A stretch of DNA of 64,000 bases from Streptomyces sp. HUAS 15-9 (GCF_025642155.1 NZ_CP106798.1:372001-436000); one strand, 5' to 3'; positions 1 through 8,961 are shown, counted from the first letter of the stretch. The notes: a model not told the origin generated them from the sequence alone. Translations and numbers: made by a program.

Positions 1-171
1 TACCAGCCCGACCAGCAGCGCCGACGGCGCGATCAACGTGTCGTGCAGAACGATCGCCCCGCCCAGCCAGACCAGTACGTCCGTCACGTCACGGACGTCG
101 AGCAGCAGCCACGCGCCGACGCCCATCAGCGCCACGCCGACCGCACCCGTGAGGTAGCGCGTCACCTTCAT
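1..171 (-). CDS. Small membrane protein, N-terminal part only (runs off window start)
   Basis: The reverse strand opens with ATG at 171 and stays open for 57 codons to the window edge, so the C-terminus is missing. The translation begins MKVTRYLTGAVGVALMGVGA and is dominated by two hydrophobic stretches (about residues 8-24 and 33-57) separated by a short acidic turn. This suggests an integral membrane protein. Its ATG overlaps the TGA of the upstream molybdopterin oxidoreductase (ATGA), so the two are almost certainly co-transcribed and translationally coupled. No motif gives a function; an accessory or membrane partner of the oxidoreductase is an inference from the coupling only. Confidence 0.7.
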   Translation of the reverse strand, partial: MKVTRYLTGAVGVALMGVGAWLLLDVRDVTDVLVWLGGAIVLHDTLIAPSALLVGLV

Positions 172-1343
172 GCCAGCACCTCCAGCCGGCCCACCCACTT
201 GGTCTGCAGCACGCCCGGACGGTTGGGGGCGATGAGGCGCGCCGGGTAGCCGTGGTCGGGGTCGAGTTGCTCTCCGTTCAGGCGCAGGGCGAGCAGGGTC
301 AGCGGGTCGCGGGCGTGCTCGTGCCCCATCTCCGACACCCGGTAGCCGCCGCGCAGCTGCAACGACACCACCCTCACGCGCGCATGCGGCGGCGCGCCCG
401 CCCGCTCCAGCAGATCGACGATACGGACGCCCGTCCACTGCGCCGACTTGCTCCAGCCCTCCACGCAGGCCATCGGGAGCTCCACCCTGTGCTGGGGCAG
501 AGCACGCAGCTCGTCCAGCGTCAGGGTGTACGACCGCGGCCCGGCCACCACCAGGCGGTACTCCTCGTCGGCGATCCGGCCGACTCCGGCCGCCGCAGCG
601 GTCCGGTTGACGGGCAGGGCCTGCGGGCCGTGGTCCGGATGGCGGGGCGCGAAGAGGGTGAAGTCCTTCAGTGGCGTGAAGGACTGACCCACCGTGGTCA
701 GCGTGACGGCCCCGACGGCCGCGCCCACCGCTGCCAGGAGCGACCGCCGGTCGGGACCGTCCTGCGCGGGCAGGGCGAGAGTCCCGGGCGACCATCGGCT
801 CCAGTGCGCCCGGATCTCGGGCGCCTTGACCGCGATGTGCAGGACCAGCGCCCCCACCACCAGCCACGCCACCGCGTAGTGCACCGGCACGAACGAGAAC
901 GGCCACGGGTACCACTGGGCCGTGTTCAGCAGCCCTGTGGCCTGCTCGAAGACGGCCCCGGCGACCAGCACCGCGACCGACAGCCGCTCGAGCGCGTGCC
1001 GTACCGACCGCAGCGGCGGCCACTCGAACAAGCGCGGATACACGGTCCACAGCTTGGCCAGCAGCAGCGGAATCGCCGCGATGCCGGAGGCGACATGCAG
1101 GCCCTGGGTGACCCGATAGCCCCATGCCGGACGGCTCGGAATGTCGTCGGTCGCCCAACTCGGCGGATGTTGCATGACATGGCTGATCAGACCGGTGACG
1201 AAGCACACGACGAACGCCACACCCAGCCACCGACCGATCGAGGTCGCGGTGCGGGCATCGTGCAGCCTGCCCTTGAACACCGGCGGAGAGACACGCAGTT
1301 TCATACCCTCCATCCCACTGGCCACGAGGCCGTTTCGGAACAT
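168..1343 (-). CDS. Membrane-anchored molybdopterin-dependent oxidoreductase (sulfite-oxidase fold) with cytochrome b-like N-terminus
   Basis: The 391-residue product has two parts. Residues 38-175 hold four hydrophobic helices with histidines at 55, 59, 83, 155 and 169, as in cytochrome b561-like membrane anchors. Residues 250-391 match the oxidoreductase molybdopterin-binding domain, with the expected cofactor cysteine in MACVEGWS (C293). Between them DRRSLLAAVG (about 198-207) precedes a fifth hydrophobic helix and resembles an internal Tat signal. Electrons would pass between the Moco domain outside the cell and haem in the membrane; the substrate is unknown. ATG 1343 is preferred because AAGGGA lies 4 bases upstream; ATG at 1313 or 1304 is possible. 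The stop overlaps the start of the next membrane gene. Confidence 0.88.
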   Translation of the reverse strand: MFRNGLVASGMEGMKLRVSPPVFKGRLHDARTATSIGRWLGVAFVVCFVTGLISHVMQHPPSWATDDIPSRPAWGYRVTQGLHVASGIAAIPLLLAKLWTVYPRLFEWPPLRSVRHALERLSVAVLVAGAVFEQATGLLNTAQWYPWPFSFVPVHYAVAWLVVGALVLHIAVKAPEIRAHWSRWSPGTLALPAQDGPDRRSLLAAVGAAVGAVTLTTVGQSFTPLKDFTLFAPRHPDHGPQALPVNRTAAAAGVGRIADEEYRLVVAGPRSYTLTLDELRALPQHRVELPMACVEGWSKSAQWTGVRIVDLLERAGAPPHARVRVVSLQLRGGYRVSEMGHEHARDPLTLLALRLNGEQLDPDHGYPARLIAPNRPGVLQTKWVGRLEVLA

Positions 1344-1437
1344 TTGATCCCTTACGGAACAGGGACGTCTCCGGCCTCCGGTCCTCGCTCGTCCGCCTGG
1401 GCGGACCGCCGCACGGCGTCGGCGCTCTCGGGCCTCG

Positions 1438-1740
1438 TCAGGACGGGAAGACGCCGAGCCGGCGCAGCTGCGCGAGGACGTCGACGACGCCCCTGATCTC
1501 GGTGATCCGCCCGTCGGTGAAGCGGAAGATGAAGATCTCGTTGTAGGTGACGGTCTTGCCCGTCGGCGGCAGGCCCTGGTACTCACCCCGGTGGGTCCCG
1601 GTCACCGTGTTCCTGGAGACGACCTTGTCGCCCTCCGTGATCGTCTCCTCGACGGCGACGTGGATGTCGGGGAACGCGCGCAGGAGCACCTGCCACACCC
1701 GCTTCAGTGCCTCCGCTCCCGTCGCACCCATCGGTACCGG
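1438..1740 (-). pseudogene. SnoaL-like (NTF2 fold) protein, 5'-truncated
   Basis: The last ~97 codons encode the C-terminal two thirds of a SnoaL/ketosteroid-isomerase-like protein. GATGAEALKRVWQVLLRAFP, followed by VVSRNTVTGTHRGEYQGLPP and a closing VDVLAQLRRLGVFPS, is typical of the polyketide-cyclase-like SnoaL family (usually about 130-145 residues). The first ~40 residues, including the usual N-terminal helix, are missing. Upstream of about 1740 the frame continues only as antisense of an MFS fragment and the AraC gene. No plausible start or promoter remains, although ATG 1731 could initiate a partial protein. It is most likely non-functional, left by the same event that truncated the facing MFS gene. 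Confidence 0.75.
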
Positions 1741-2283
1741 CGCGACCTGCATCTGTCGGGCACCGCCGTCGGGCTGGCACTCGCGGCGACGGGGCCGGGC
1801 GCGCTCCTGGGCTCGCTGCTGGCCGCCCGCCTGCCGAGCCGCTTCGGACATGGCGCTGTGCTCGTGTCCGCGGCAGCACTCAGCGACGGTGTGTTCCTTT
1901 CGCTGCCCGCACTGCACGGCTCCTGTGCGGTGACGGTTCCCGCGCTCCTTGCGGTCAACTTCGTCTTCGGGACCTTCAGCCAGCTGGTGAATGTCACGGT
2001 CATGGCCGTGCGGCAGACCGTCGCTCCGGACGGGATGCAAGGCCGCGCGGCCGCGACGATCAACTTTGTCGGCATGGGGCTGACCCCGCTCGGCTCGCTG
2101 CTCGGCGGCTTTCTCGCGGACGTGTGGGGGACGCGCACCAGCCTCCTGGCAACAGCCGCGGGCATGCTGCTGTCGCCGGCGCTGATGGCCCTGTCCCCAC
2201 TCGCCCGCCTGGGGCGGACACTTCCCACCCCGCCGGAGTCGGCGGTCCCGTCTGCGTGTCGGCTTCCATCGCAGAGGACGTGA
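1741..2283 (+). pseudogene. MFS transporter, C-terminal half only (5'-truncated)
   Basis: From 1741 the frame reads like the second half of an MFS_3/enterobactin-exporter-type drug transporter: LHLSGTAVGLALAATGPGAL, then helices around VTVPALLAVNFVFGTFSQL and a C-terminal pair around FVGMGLTPLGSLLGGFLADV. That is about 175 residues against roughly 400 in intact family members, so the six N-terminal helices and the start are gone. The homology begins exactly where the opposite-strand SnoaL homology ends (about 1735-1745). Its TGA (2281-2283) abuts the TTG start of the AraC gene. It is read as a remnant; any translation would have to start upstream in non-homologous sequence. Confidence 0.78.
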
Positions 2284-3336
2284 TTGACTACCACCGTGTT
2301 GTCCGAAACCGTCTTCACCACTCAGGATCTGCCGGCGAACGACCGCTTCGAGGCATGGTCGGAGCAACTGGGCCGCACCCACGCGCCGATGCAGCTGAGC
2401 AGCGAGCGCACCGCGGACTACCGGGGACACCAGCGCGTGATCGGGCTGGGCGACGTGACTGTGTGGCCCGCGACCTTCGACCACCTGGTCTTCCGCCGGA
2501 CGCCCAGGCTGGTGCGCCGGTCCGACCCGGAGGTGTTCCACCTGTCCCTGCTGCGGCACGGAGACGCCGTGGCGAGCTGGGGCCGGCAGCAGGTGGCGTA
2601 CCGGCTCAACGACTTCCACGTGAACTACTCGTCCCGGTCCTACGAGATATCCACCGGGTACGAACCGGTCACCATCGTCGGGGTGGAGATACCGCGCGCG
2701 GCCCTGGATCTCCCGGCCGGCCGTGCGGACCGGGTGGTCGGACACCGGGTGTCCGGCCGGGAGGGGATGGGTGCGTTGCTCGCGGGGATGCTCGTGCAAC
2801 TGACCTCGGACACTTCCTCGTACCGGGCAGCCGACGCGGAGCGGCTGGGCATGGTCGTCACCGATCTCGTCACCGCCGTCTTCGCCCACGCCCTCGACGC
2901 GGAGCCGGAATTGCCGCCCGAGACTCACGCCCGCACCCTGACCCTGCGCATCAAGTCCTTCATCCGCCGGCATCTGGGCGATGCGGAGCTGACCCCCGCG
3001 AACATCGCGGCGGCCCACCACATCTCGCGCAGCTACCTGTACCGCCTCTTCCGGGACGAGGGCCTGACCGTGGCCTCGTACATACGCGACCAGCGGCTGG
3101 CCAACGCCCGCCGAGACCTCGCCGACCCCGGCCTGCGCACGCTCCCCGTCCACGCCGTGGCCGCCCGTTGGGGCTACTCCCGCCCCGGCGACTTCACCCG
3201 GGCTTTCCGTGCCGCGCATGGCATGGCACCCAGTGAGCTGCGGGACCAGGCGCTGAACCGACCAGCCGTGGACGGTGTGCACACGGCCGTGGACGCTGTG
3301 CGAACGACAACCCTCGACGCACTCACGCATCATTGA
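2284..3336 (+). CDS. AraC family transcriptional regulator (AraC-binding-like N-domain + HTH_18)
   Basis: The product has 350 residues. The N-terminal ~220 form an AraC-binding-like sensor domain (RFEAWSEQLGRTHAP, then VFHLSLLRHGDAVASWGRQQ). The C-terminal ~100 form a double helix-turn-helix (ELTPANIAAAHHISRSYLYR and the closing RWGYSRPGDFTRAFRAAHGM), so it is a DNA-binding regulator with an unknown effector. The start is TTG 2284: AGAGGA sits 6 bases upstream, and the codon follows directly on the TGA of the MFS remnant, suggesting the two were once an operon. GTG at 2296 is a weaker alternative. With the MFS gene truncated, its former target may be lost. Confidence 0.9.
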   Translation: MTTTVLSETVFTTQDLPANDRFEAWSEQLGRTHAPMQLSSERTADYRGHQRVIGLGDVTVWPATFDHLVFRRTPRLVRRSDPEVFHLSLLRHGDAVASWGRQQVAYRLNDFHVNYSSRSYEISTGYEPVTIVGVEIPRAALDLPAGRADRVVGHRVSGREGMGALLAGMLVQLTSDTSSYRAADAERLGMVVTDLVTAVFAHALDAEPELPPETHARTLTLRIKSFIRRHLGDAELTPANIAAAHHISRSYLYRLFRDEGLTVASYIRDQRLANARRDLADPGLRTLPVHAVAARWGYSRPGDFTRAFRAAHGMAPSELRDQALNRPAVDGVHTAVDAVRTTTLDALTHH

Positions 3337-3374
3337 TCCCGGTCGCTCAACAGGCCCACGTGCCCGACGGCGTG

Positions 3375-3397
3375 CCAGGGCCACGGGGGTGCCCTGG
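3375..3397. terminator. Hairpin downstream of AraC gene
   Basis: CCAGGGC (3375-3381) and GCCCTGG (3391-3397) form a 7-bp stem with a 9-base loop, 39 bp after the AraC stop, in the convergent gap before the SUKH gene (3337-3548). There is no T tract, which is usual for Streptomyces terminators. Nothing else was seen in this gap. Confidence 0.5.
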
Positions 3398-3548
3398 TAC
3401 GCCCAGAGCACAACGGCGCCCCGGTCCGGCGGCGTCGGTCCGCCCGTGGACCCATGCCGCCGGACAGCGGACGCACTGCGCGAGACAGGCGCCGCACCCA
3501 CCACCTGCGGGCCCCAGGTCCGGGATCACGCCGACTCAGTGATCGCTC

Positions 3549-4385
3549 TCAGAAGTCCGGCTCGCCATGGCTCACGAAGAAGTGGCCGGAGGCGTGGCTC
3601 ATGGAGTGTCCCAGCTGCACATCTGTCAGCATGCGCAGAATGAACTCACCGGCCCCGCAATCGAATCCCTGATCGTCGCCGTCATGGGACTGCGTGACCA
3701 CGGTCCACGAGTCGGGATCGGTCGCGCCCGTCCTCCACATGAGGAGCTCGTATTCGGACCAGCCGAAAGGCAGGAGTCCGCCGCGTGCCGGGTCGAATCC
3801 GTCACTCTTCCACGGGTTGCGGCCGGCGCCGGAATCGCGGGGCACGGCAAACTCGACGTACTCGTCGAAGCTGCCCGCACCGAACAGATCGACGATCTCC
3901 TTGTAGTCGCTGGGCAGCCGTGTGCCAAGGTCGGCCTCGATCGTGGGCCAGTCGATGCGGGGCCCGGGTATCAGTTCCCAGCCGGTGACGATGCGCAGTT
4001 TCTCTGCCCAGGACGCGCTCTCCGGGAAACCTGCGAGCGCCGGGTCCTCGCGGTGGGCGATCACGGCGACCGTACGGGGCCCCTGCGGGGAGGTCACCAT
4101 GCCGCACCCGACCCAGCGGTTCCGGTAGCCCCAGCCCCGCATCTCGAACAACTCCCCTGCCCCAAAAGGCTCGACCAGCGGCAGGCCGGTACGTTCGGTC
4201 AGCGACGGATCGACGAACGCGCCCGCTGCCAGGTTCCGGTGCTGCCCTGCCCACGAACCGATCTCCGCGACAAGTTCATGCAGATCCGTGCCTTGCGGGG
4301 CTTCCATGATGACGGGGCGGTCCCGACCAGGGGGATTGCCCTCGATTCCACGCCAGACGCTGTCGACGAATGCGCTGATTCCCAT
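3549..4385 (-). CDS. SMI1/KNR4 (SUKH) family protein
   Basis: The product has 278 residues. The C-terminal half carries the SUKH signature (IDWPTIEADLGTRLPSDYKE, then a GAGSFDEYVEF-type segment with conserved Trp and Gly). The N-terminal half (about 1-130) is an unassigned domain with several tryptophans. SUKH proteins are often immunity proteins against contact-dependent or polymorphic toxins, but many Streptomyces copies stand alone. No toxin, Rhs or type VII substrate gene is adjacent, so an immunity role is not shown. It is convergent with the AraC gene and divergent from the metallo-hydrolase gene. The start has no clear ribosome-binding site; ATG 4304 is a weaker alternative. Confidence 0.8.
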   Translation of the reverse strand: MGISAFVDSVWRGIEGNPPGRDRPVIMEAPQGTDLHELVAEIGSWAGQHRNLAAGAFVDPSLTERTGLPLVEPFGAGELFEMRGWGYRNRWVGCGMVTSPQGPRTVAVIAHREDPALAGFPESASWAEKLRIVTGWELIPGPRIDWPTIEADLGTRLPSDYKEIVDLFGAGSFDEYVEFAVPRDSGAGRNPWKSDGFDPARGGLLPFGWSEYELLMWRTGATDPDSWTVVTQSHDGDDQGFDCGAGEFILRMLTDVQLGHSMSHASGHFFVSHGEPDF

Positions 4386-4493
4386 GGCGGCCAGTCAAGC
4401 CCATGCCGCTGACATCCCCAGCAGCGGGAAGCAGGCATCATGGCGGGCACCCGTCTCGACAGCGCCGCGAGGATGAGCAAGGAGACAGACTTC

Positions 4494-5561
4494 ATGCCAC
4501 GCACCAGCGGGTTCACCCCGGGTCTACGAACACGGTTGGTCGGAGCCGTGCGGCAACACCGCGTCCTCTCGATCGCCCTCGCGCTGAAGCTGACGACCGC
4601 CGTGGCCCTGGGTGTGGTGTGGCAAACCAAGGTCCGCCGCTCTGGAGACCTCGACGACTACCGAGACCTTCTCGTGGATGATCCCGGTGCACCGGACGAA
4701 AACTCGGTCAAGGTGACCTCGCTCGGCACCACCATGATGCTCGTCGACGACGGCACGACTCAGATTCTCATCGACGCGTTCATCACCCCGGCCGCGCTTC
4801 TCGACGCCGCGCTCGGGCGGCCGGTCTCCACCGACCGCAACGCAGTGGACGCCGCGCTCGACAAAGTGGGGGCCGATCGCGTGCGCGCCATCTTCATCTC
4901 CCACTCCCACCATGACCACGCGCTGGACGTCGCCTACATCGCGACCCGCACGGGAGCCACCGTCCACGGCTCACCGTCCACGCTGAACATCGCCAGGGGC
5001 GGCAACGTCCCCGAGGACCGCCTGGCACTCCTGGACCCGGAGAATCCGGTCGAGGTGGGCAACTTCACTGTGCGCACCATCGTCTCCAAACACTCCCCCA
5101 ACCCGATGGGCGGTGAGGGCGCGACCATCGACGAGCCTCTGCCGCAACCTGCGCCCATCAGCGCATACAAGGAGGGCGGAACCTACGACTTCCTCGTGGC
5201 GACACCGGAGACGAGCATCCTGTTCAAAGGTTCGGCGAACTGGATCCCCGGCACGCTCACCGGAGTTCACGCCGATGCGCTGTTCCTCGGCATCGGCGGT
5301 CTCGGACGCGCCGGACAACGCTTCAGCGAGGGGTTCCTCGACGCAACCATCGGCGCCGTGCAACCCGCCATTGTCATCCCCACCCACTGGAACGACTTCT
5401 TCCGCCCGGCACGCGAGGGCCTTCCGCTGCACCGCAAACTGATCGACGACACACCCGCCGCATTCGACACCGTGCTCGCCCGCGCCGAAGCTGATGGCAT
5501 CATCGTCCACCTGCTGGATGCGTTCGGCAGCATCACCGTCCGCGAAGGGTTGTCCGGTTGA
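4494..5561 (+). CDS. MBL-fold metallo-hydrolase with N-terminal membrane anchor
   Basis: Counted from ATG 4494, the product has 355 residues. A single hydrophobic segment at about 24-43 is a signal anchor. A beta-lactamase-fold domain follows with the zinc motif SHSHHDH at 136-142, a later KHSPNP segment and a PTHWNDFF motif near the C-terminus, which fits the UlaG-like/L-ascorbate lactonase-type branch. The substrate is unknown. AAGGAG lies 9 bases upstream of 4494 and decides the start; ATG 4440 would add 18 residues without a better site. The gene stands alone between the divergent SUKH gene and an AT-richer gap. Confidence 0.85.
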   Translation: MPRTSGFTPGLRTRLVGAVRQHRVLSIALALKLTTAVALGVVWQTKVRRSGDLDDYRDLLVDDPGAPDENSVKVTSLGTTMMLVDDGTTQILIDAFITPAALLDAALGRPVSTDRNAVDAALDKVGADRVRAIFISHSHHDHALDVAYIATRTGATVHGSPSTLNIARGGNVPEDRLALLDPENPVEVGNFTVRTIVSKHSPNPMGGEGATIDEPLPQPAPISAYKEGGTYDFLVATPETSILFKGSANWIPGTLTGVHADALFLGIGGLGRAGQRFSEGFLDATIGAVQPAIVIPTHWNDFFRPAREGLPLHRKLIDDTPAAFDTVLARAEADGIIVHLLDAFGSITVREGLSG

Positions 5562-5825
5562 TCGATGGCATCGGCGCACCCTGGCAGGGGACTCCCTCGT
5601 TCACGGGCCGTGATCCGGTTTGAGCCATGGACGACGAGACACCCACGAGCGTCGCCGTCTGAGCGACCATGGTCGTGACCGTAATACCAGCGCCACCCTC
5701 GCGCTCTCCCCCGTTAACATGTTCTAACTCACGATGATCGCTCTTGTCCGCCCTTCACCGAAACCCATGCCATCTGGTACGACACAACCCCTAGTTACCG
5801 ACTTCTAACAAAACTGGCCAAACAG
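5562..5825. other. Intergenic region with AT-richer promoter segment
   Basis: 264 bp without a gene. From about 5700 to 5825 the composition drops to near 50% AT, with TTAACA, CTAGTTACC and TTCTAACAAAA stretches. This is probably the promoter of the PAP2 gene. I could not place -35/-10 boxes with confidence, and no operator palindrome was seen. Confidence 0.4.
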
Positions 5826-7196
5826 TTGATATCAATAGCATCCCGGGTGTTTTCACAAATAAAGAGCAGAATCCCGTTCGCCGCATGGCGTCGACCACGG
5901 GCGATCCTGTGGACCGGCGCGGGTGCGGTGGCCCTCGGATTCCTCATCGCTCTGGAGATCGCCGCACGTCGCTACGGCCTCCCAGGGCCGATGACCAATC
6001 AGGTGCGAGAGGTGATATTCCCGCCCAAGTCGGGGTTCCTGCTGTACGCCAGCCTGGGGTTGATGATGGTGGTGCTACCCCGGCGGCAGCGGTTCGTCGC
6101 GGCCGGTGTCGCGATCGGCATCGACGTCGTCTTCTTGTCGGTGCGGTGGGCGGTCGGCGCCGAGCTGACCGAGGGCCATCCCTTCGGCAACGGCGCGTTG
6201 TGGGTGGTCCTGGGATATGCGGTCATCGCCCTCACTCGCCGCACCGGCCAGGAACGTGTCCTGCTGCTGAAGGGCGTCGGGCTGGCCCTGCTGCTGGTGG
6301 CCGGCCGTAAGACCGGCGATACCTGGCTGCTCATCACGTCGAAGTCCCGCCCGACGGTGCTCGATCAGTACGTGGCGATCGCCGATCACGCACTGGGCAA
6401 TCCGTCGTGGCTGGTGGGCCGGTTCGTCGGGGCCACCGGTCCGATCGGCGCCCATGTGCTCGACTTCGTCTACGGCCAGCTTGCCGTGGCCGCCGTCATC
6501 ATCGCGCTGTACCAGCTGCGCAACGTGGCGGCCGAGCGCCGGTTCCCGCGCCACCATCTGGTGCGCACCTTCCTGGCGATCGGCCTCCTCGGGCCCGGCA
6601 TCTACATGCTCTTCCCGGTGGTCGGACCGGTCTTCGCCTACGGCGCCGACGGCGGGCACTGGGCGTTGGCCGACCTGTGGCCGGGCACGCCGCCGCCGGT
6701 CAATGCCCCGCACCCGATGGGATTCGACGAGATCACCCCACGCAACTGCATGCCCAGCCTGCACACAGCGTGGGCCACCACGATCTTCATTCATTCCCGC
6801 AAGGCGCCACGGGCTCTGCGACACGCGGGCACGTTCTGGCTGATTGCCACGCTCGGCGCAACGCTCGGCTTCGGCTACCACTACGGCGCGGATCTCGTCG
6901 CCGGCGTGGTGTTCACGCTCACCATCGAGTCGGCACTGCGTTTGCAGGAACGTGGCTGGGAGCGGTCGGGAATCCAGCTGGTCGCCTACGGCACAACGGT
7001 CTTCGCCGCGCTCCTGCTGTCGTATCGCTATCTGCCGATGGAAATGGCCAGGTATCCATTGGTGTTCGGCCCGCTTCTCATTCTGGCGATGACGTCGGTG
7101 ATCTACGGCTATGTACGGACCACCAAGCTGTGGGAACCGAAGGCCGTACCAGTACGGCAAGCGGAACTGCAACCCGAACTCGGGGCTGTTCCGTAA
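5826..7196 (+). CDS. PAP2-superfamily membrane phosphatase
   Basis: The polytopic protein has 456 residues and about ten hydrophobic segments. The PAP2 signature lies near the C-terminus: CMPSLHTAW (308-316) and GFGYHYGADLVAG (348-360) supply the catalytic histidines and aspartate. This branch resembles the actinobacterial PAP2_3/inositolphosphotransferase-like proteins, which act on phospho- or phosphoinositol-lipids in the membrane; the substrate here is unknown. The start is uncertain. TTG 5826 is the longest choice but has no ribosome-binding site, and GTG 5847 is an alternative, so the first ~20 residues are doubtful. It converges with the GH13 gene across a shared hairpin. Confidence 0.83.
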   Translation: MISIASRVFSQIKSRIPFAAWRRPRAILWTGAGAVALGFLIALEIAARRYGLPGPMTNQVREVIFPPKSGFLLYASLGLMMVVLPRRQRFVAAGVAIGIDVVFLSVRWAVGAELTEGHPFGNGALWVVLGYAVIALTRRTGQERVLLLKGVGLALLLVAGRKTGDTWLLITSKSRPTVLDQYVAIADHALGNPSWLVGRFVGATGPIGAHVLDFVYGQLAVAAVIIALYQLRNVAAERRFPRHHLVRTFLAIGLLGPGIYMLFPVVGPVFAYGADGGHWALADLWPGTPPPVNAPHPMGFDEITPRNCMPSLHTAWATTIFIHSRKAPRALRHAGTFWLIATLGATLGFGYHYGADLVAGVVFTLTIESALRLQERGWERSGIQLVAYGTTVFAALLLSYRYLPMEMARYPLVFGPLLILAMTSVIYGYVRTTKLWEPKAVPVRQAELQPELGAVP

Positions 7197-7228
7197 CCGC
7201 TCTCCGCCGCTTGGTCGGCGAACCCTCG

Positions 7229-7264
7229 GCTGCGTGCCCCGGAAGTCTGAGCGGGGCACGCAGC
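7229..7264. terminator. Bidirectional hairpin between PAP2 and GH13 genes
   Basis: GCTGCGTGCCCCG (7229-7241) pairs with CGGGGCACGCAGC (7252-7264), a perfect 13-bp stem with a 10-base loop. It sits between two convergent stops and can terminate both strands. Confidence 0.75.
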
Positions 7265-7287
7265 GGACCTGTGGGACAGGTGAACGG

Positions 7288-8961
7288 CTACACGGCGAGC
7301 CAGACTGCCTCGTCGGGCGCGAGCAGGCCGCCCTCCACGGTGCCACTGGCGAGCAGGACCGTGGTGTGGTCGGGGAGCCGGTAGGGCGTGGATGCCAGGT
7401 TGACCGCGGCGACGAAGCCCGGTTCGCGCCGGAAGGCGAGGACTCCGGTCGGGGCGTCCAGCCACGTCAAGCCGCCGTCGCCGAGAGCGGGGTGTGCGCG
7501 GCGCAGGCGCAGGGCCGTGCGGTACAGCTCCAGCATGGACGTCGCGTCCCCGGTCTGCGCCGCCACGCTCCGCCCCCCCCAGCCCGCCGGCTGCGGCAGC
7601 CAGGGGGCGGCCGCAGCGTCCTCGGGGCTGAAGCCGAACGGGGCGCTGTGGCCGGACCAGGGGATCGGTACCCGGCAGCCGTCGCGCCCGCGGTCGGAGT
7701 GTCCGGACCGCTCCCAGATGGGGTCCTGCAGCACCGCCTCCGGCAGGTCCTCGACCTCGGGCAGGCCGAGTTCCTCGCCCTGATAGATGTAGGCGCCGCC
7801 GGGCAGGGCGAGCATCAGCAGGGCGGCGGCGCGGGCGCGCCGCGTACCCAGTTCGAGGTCCAGGGGGCCTTCGGGCCGGTAGGGCTCGTTGGCGACCCAC
7901 TGCTTGACCGTCCCACGGCCGTAACGGCTGGGGTGGCGCGTGACGTCGTGGTTGGACAGGACCCAGGTGGCCGGTGCGCCCACCGCGCCGAGCATGGCAA
8001 GGGAGTCGTCGATGACGGCGCGCAAATCCTTCGCGTTCCAACTCGACATCAGGAAGTCGAAGTTGAAGGCGGTGTGCAGGCCGTCCCGGCGGACGTAGGC
8101 GGCGAGCCGCTCAGGGGTGTCGGCCCATGCCTCGGCGACGAAGGACCGGTCACCGGGGAACTCGTCGGCCACCTTGCGCCAGGCGCGGTAGATGTCGTGC
8201 ACCTCGTCACGGTCCCAGTGGGGGTGATCGACGTGCTGCCGGGCCTGCTCCCGCGCGGGTTCGCGGGAGACGGGCGGACCCGGCCGGGCCTGCTCCTGGC
8301 GGGGCGGCAGGTCGGACAGTTCGGGGTCCTTGACGAGTCCGTGGGCCACGTCGATACGGAACCCGTCCACCCCCCGGCTGAACCAGAACCGCAGTACCGA
8401 CTCGAACTCGGCCCGCACCTCGGGGTGTTCCCAGTTGAGGTCCGGCTGCTCGGGGGCGAACAGGTGCAGATACCAGTCCCCGTCGGGCAGTCGGGTCCAG
8501 GCCGGGCCGCCGAAGCACGAAACCCAGTCGTTGGGTGGTTCGGCGCCGCCGGGTCCCCGGCCGGGCCGGAATACGTAGCGCTCCCGCTCGGGGCTGCCCG
8601 GTCCAGCGGTCAGCGCCGCCCGGAACCACGCGTGCCGGTCGGAGGTGTGGTTGGGCACGATGTCGGGGATGACGCGGATCCCGTGCCGGTGCGCCTCCTC
8701 GATGAGTTGCTCGGCCTCGGCCAGGGTGCCGAACAGCGGGTCGATCTCGCGGTAGTCGGCGACGTCGTAACCGTGGTCCGCCATCGGTGACTTGTACCAC
8801 GGGTTGATCCAGATGGCGTCGATGCCGAGGGACTTGAGATAGGGCAGGCGGGAGCGGAGGCCGGCGATGTCACCGACACCGTCACCGTTCCCGTCGGCGA
8901 AACTGCGGATGTAGACCTGGTAGATGACGGCGCTGCGCCACCACGGTGCGGTACCGGACAT
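7288..8961 (-). CDS. GH13 alpha-glucosidase
   Basis: The product has 557 residues and is a cytoplasmic family 13 glycoside hydrolase. The order of motifs is right: DGVGDIAGLRSRLPYL (region V), DIVPNHTS, DGFRIDVAHG with nucleophile D204, FVAEAW with acid/base E277, and LSNHDVTRH with transition-state D339. Overall similarity is to oligo-1,6-/alpha-1,4-glucosidases (AglA/MalL type), which split imported maltose- or isomaltose-like sugars. It is the last gene of the ABC sugar operon, 53 bp after the second permease, with AAGGAG about 11 bases before its ATG. Control by the divergent LacI regulator is likely. There is no signal peptide. Confidence 0.9.
   Translation of the reverse strand: MSGTAPWWRSAVIYQVYIRSFADGNGDGVGDIAGLRSRLPYLKSLGIDAIWINPWYKSPMADHGYDVADYREIDPLFGTLAEAEQLIEEAHRHGIRVIPDIVPNHTSDRHAWFRAALTAGPGSPERERYVFRPGRGPGGAEPPNDWVSCFGGPAWTRLPDGDWYLHLFAPEQPDLNWEHPEVRAEFESVLRFWFSRGVDGFRIDVAHGLVKDPELSDLPPRQEQARPGPPVSREPAREQARQHVDHPHWDRDEVHDIYRAWRKVADEFPGDRSFVAEAWADTPERLAAYVRRDGLHTAFNFDFLMSSWNAKDLRAVIDDSLAMLGAVGAPATWVLSNHDVTRHPSRYGRGTVKQWVANEPYRPEGPLDLELGTRRARAAALLMLALPGGAYIYQGEELGLPEVEDLPEAVLQDPIWERSGHSDRGRDGCRVPIPWSGHSAPFGFSPEDAAAAPWLPQPAGWGGRSVAAQTGDATSMLELYRTALRLRRAHPALGDGGLTWLDAPTGVLAFRREPGFVAAVNLASTPYRLPDHTTVLLASGTVEGGLLAPDEAVWLAV

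Noticed and set aside
1741..3504. Long open minus-strand frame opposite the MFS remnant and AraC gene (full frame 1438-3504)
   Set aside because: Only the 3' end (1438-1740) shows family homology. The rest is a mirror frame of the AraC gene with Arg/Gly/His-rich, low-information translation.
3549..4385. Toxin-immunity locus around the SUKH protein
   Set aside because: No toxin, Rhs, ESX or repeat-containing secreted gene lies on either side.
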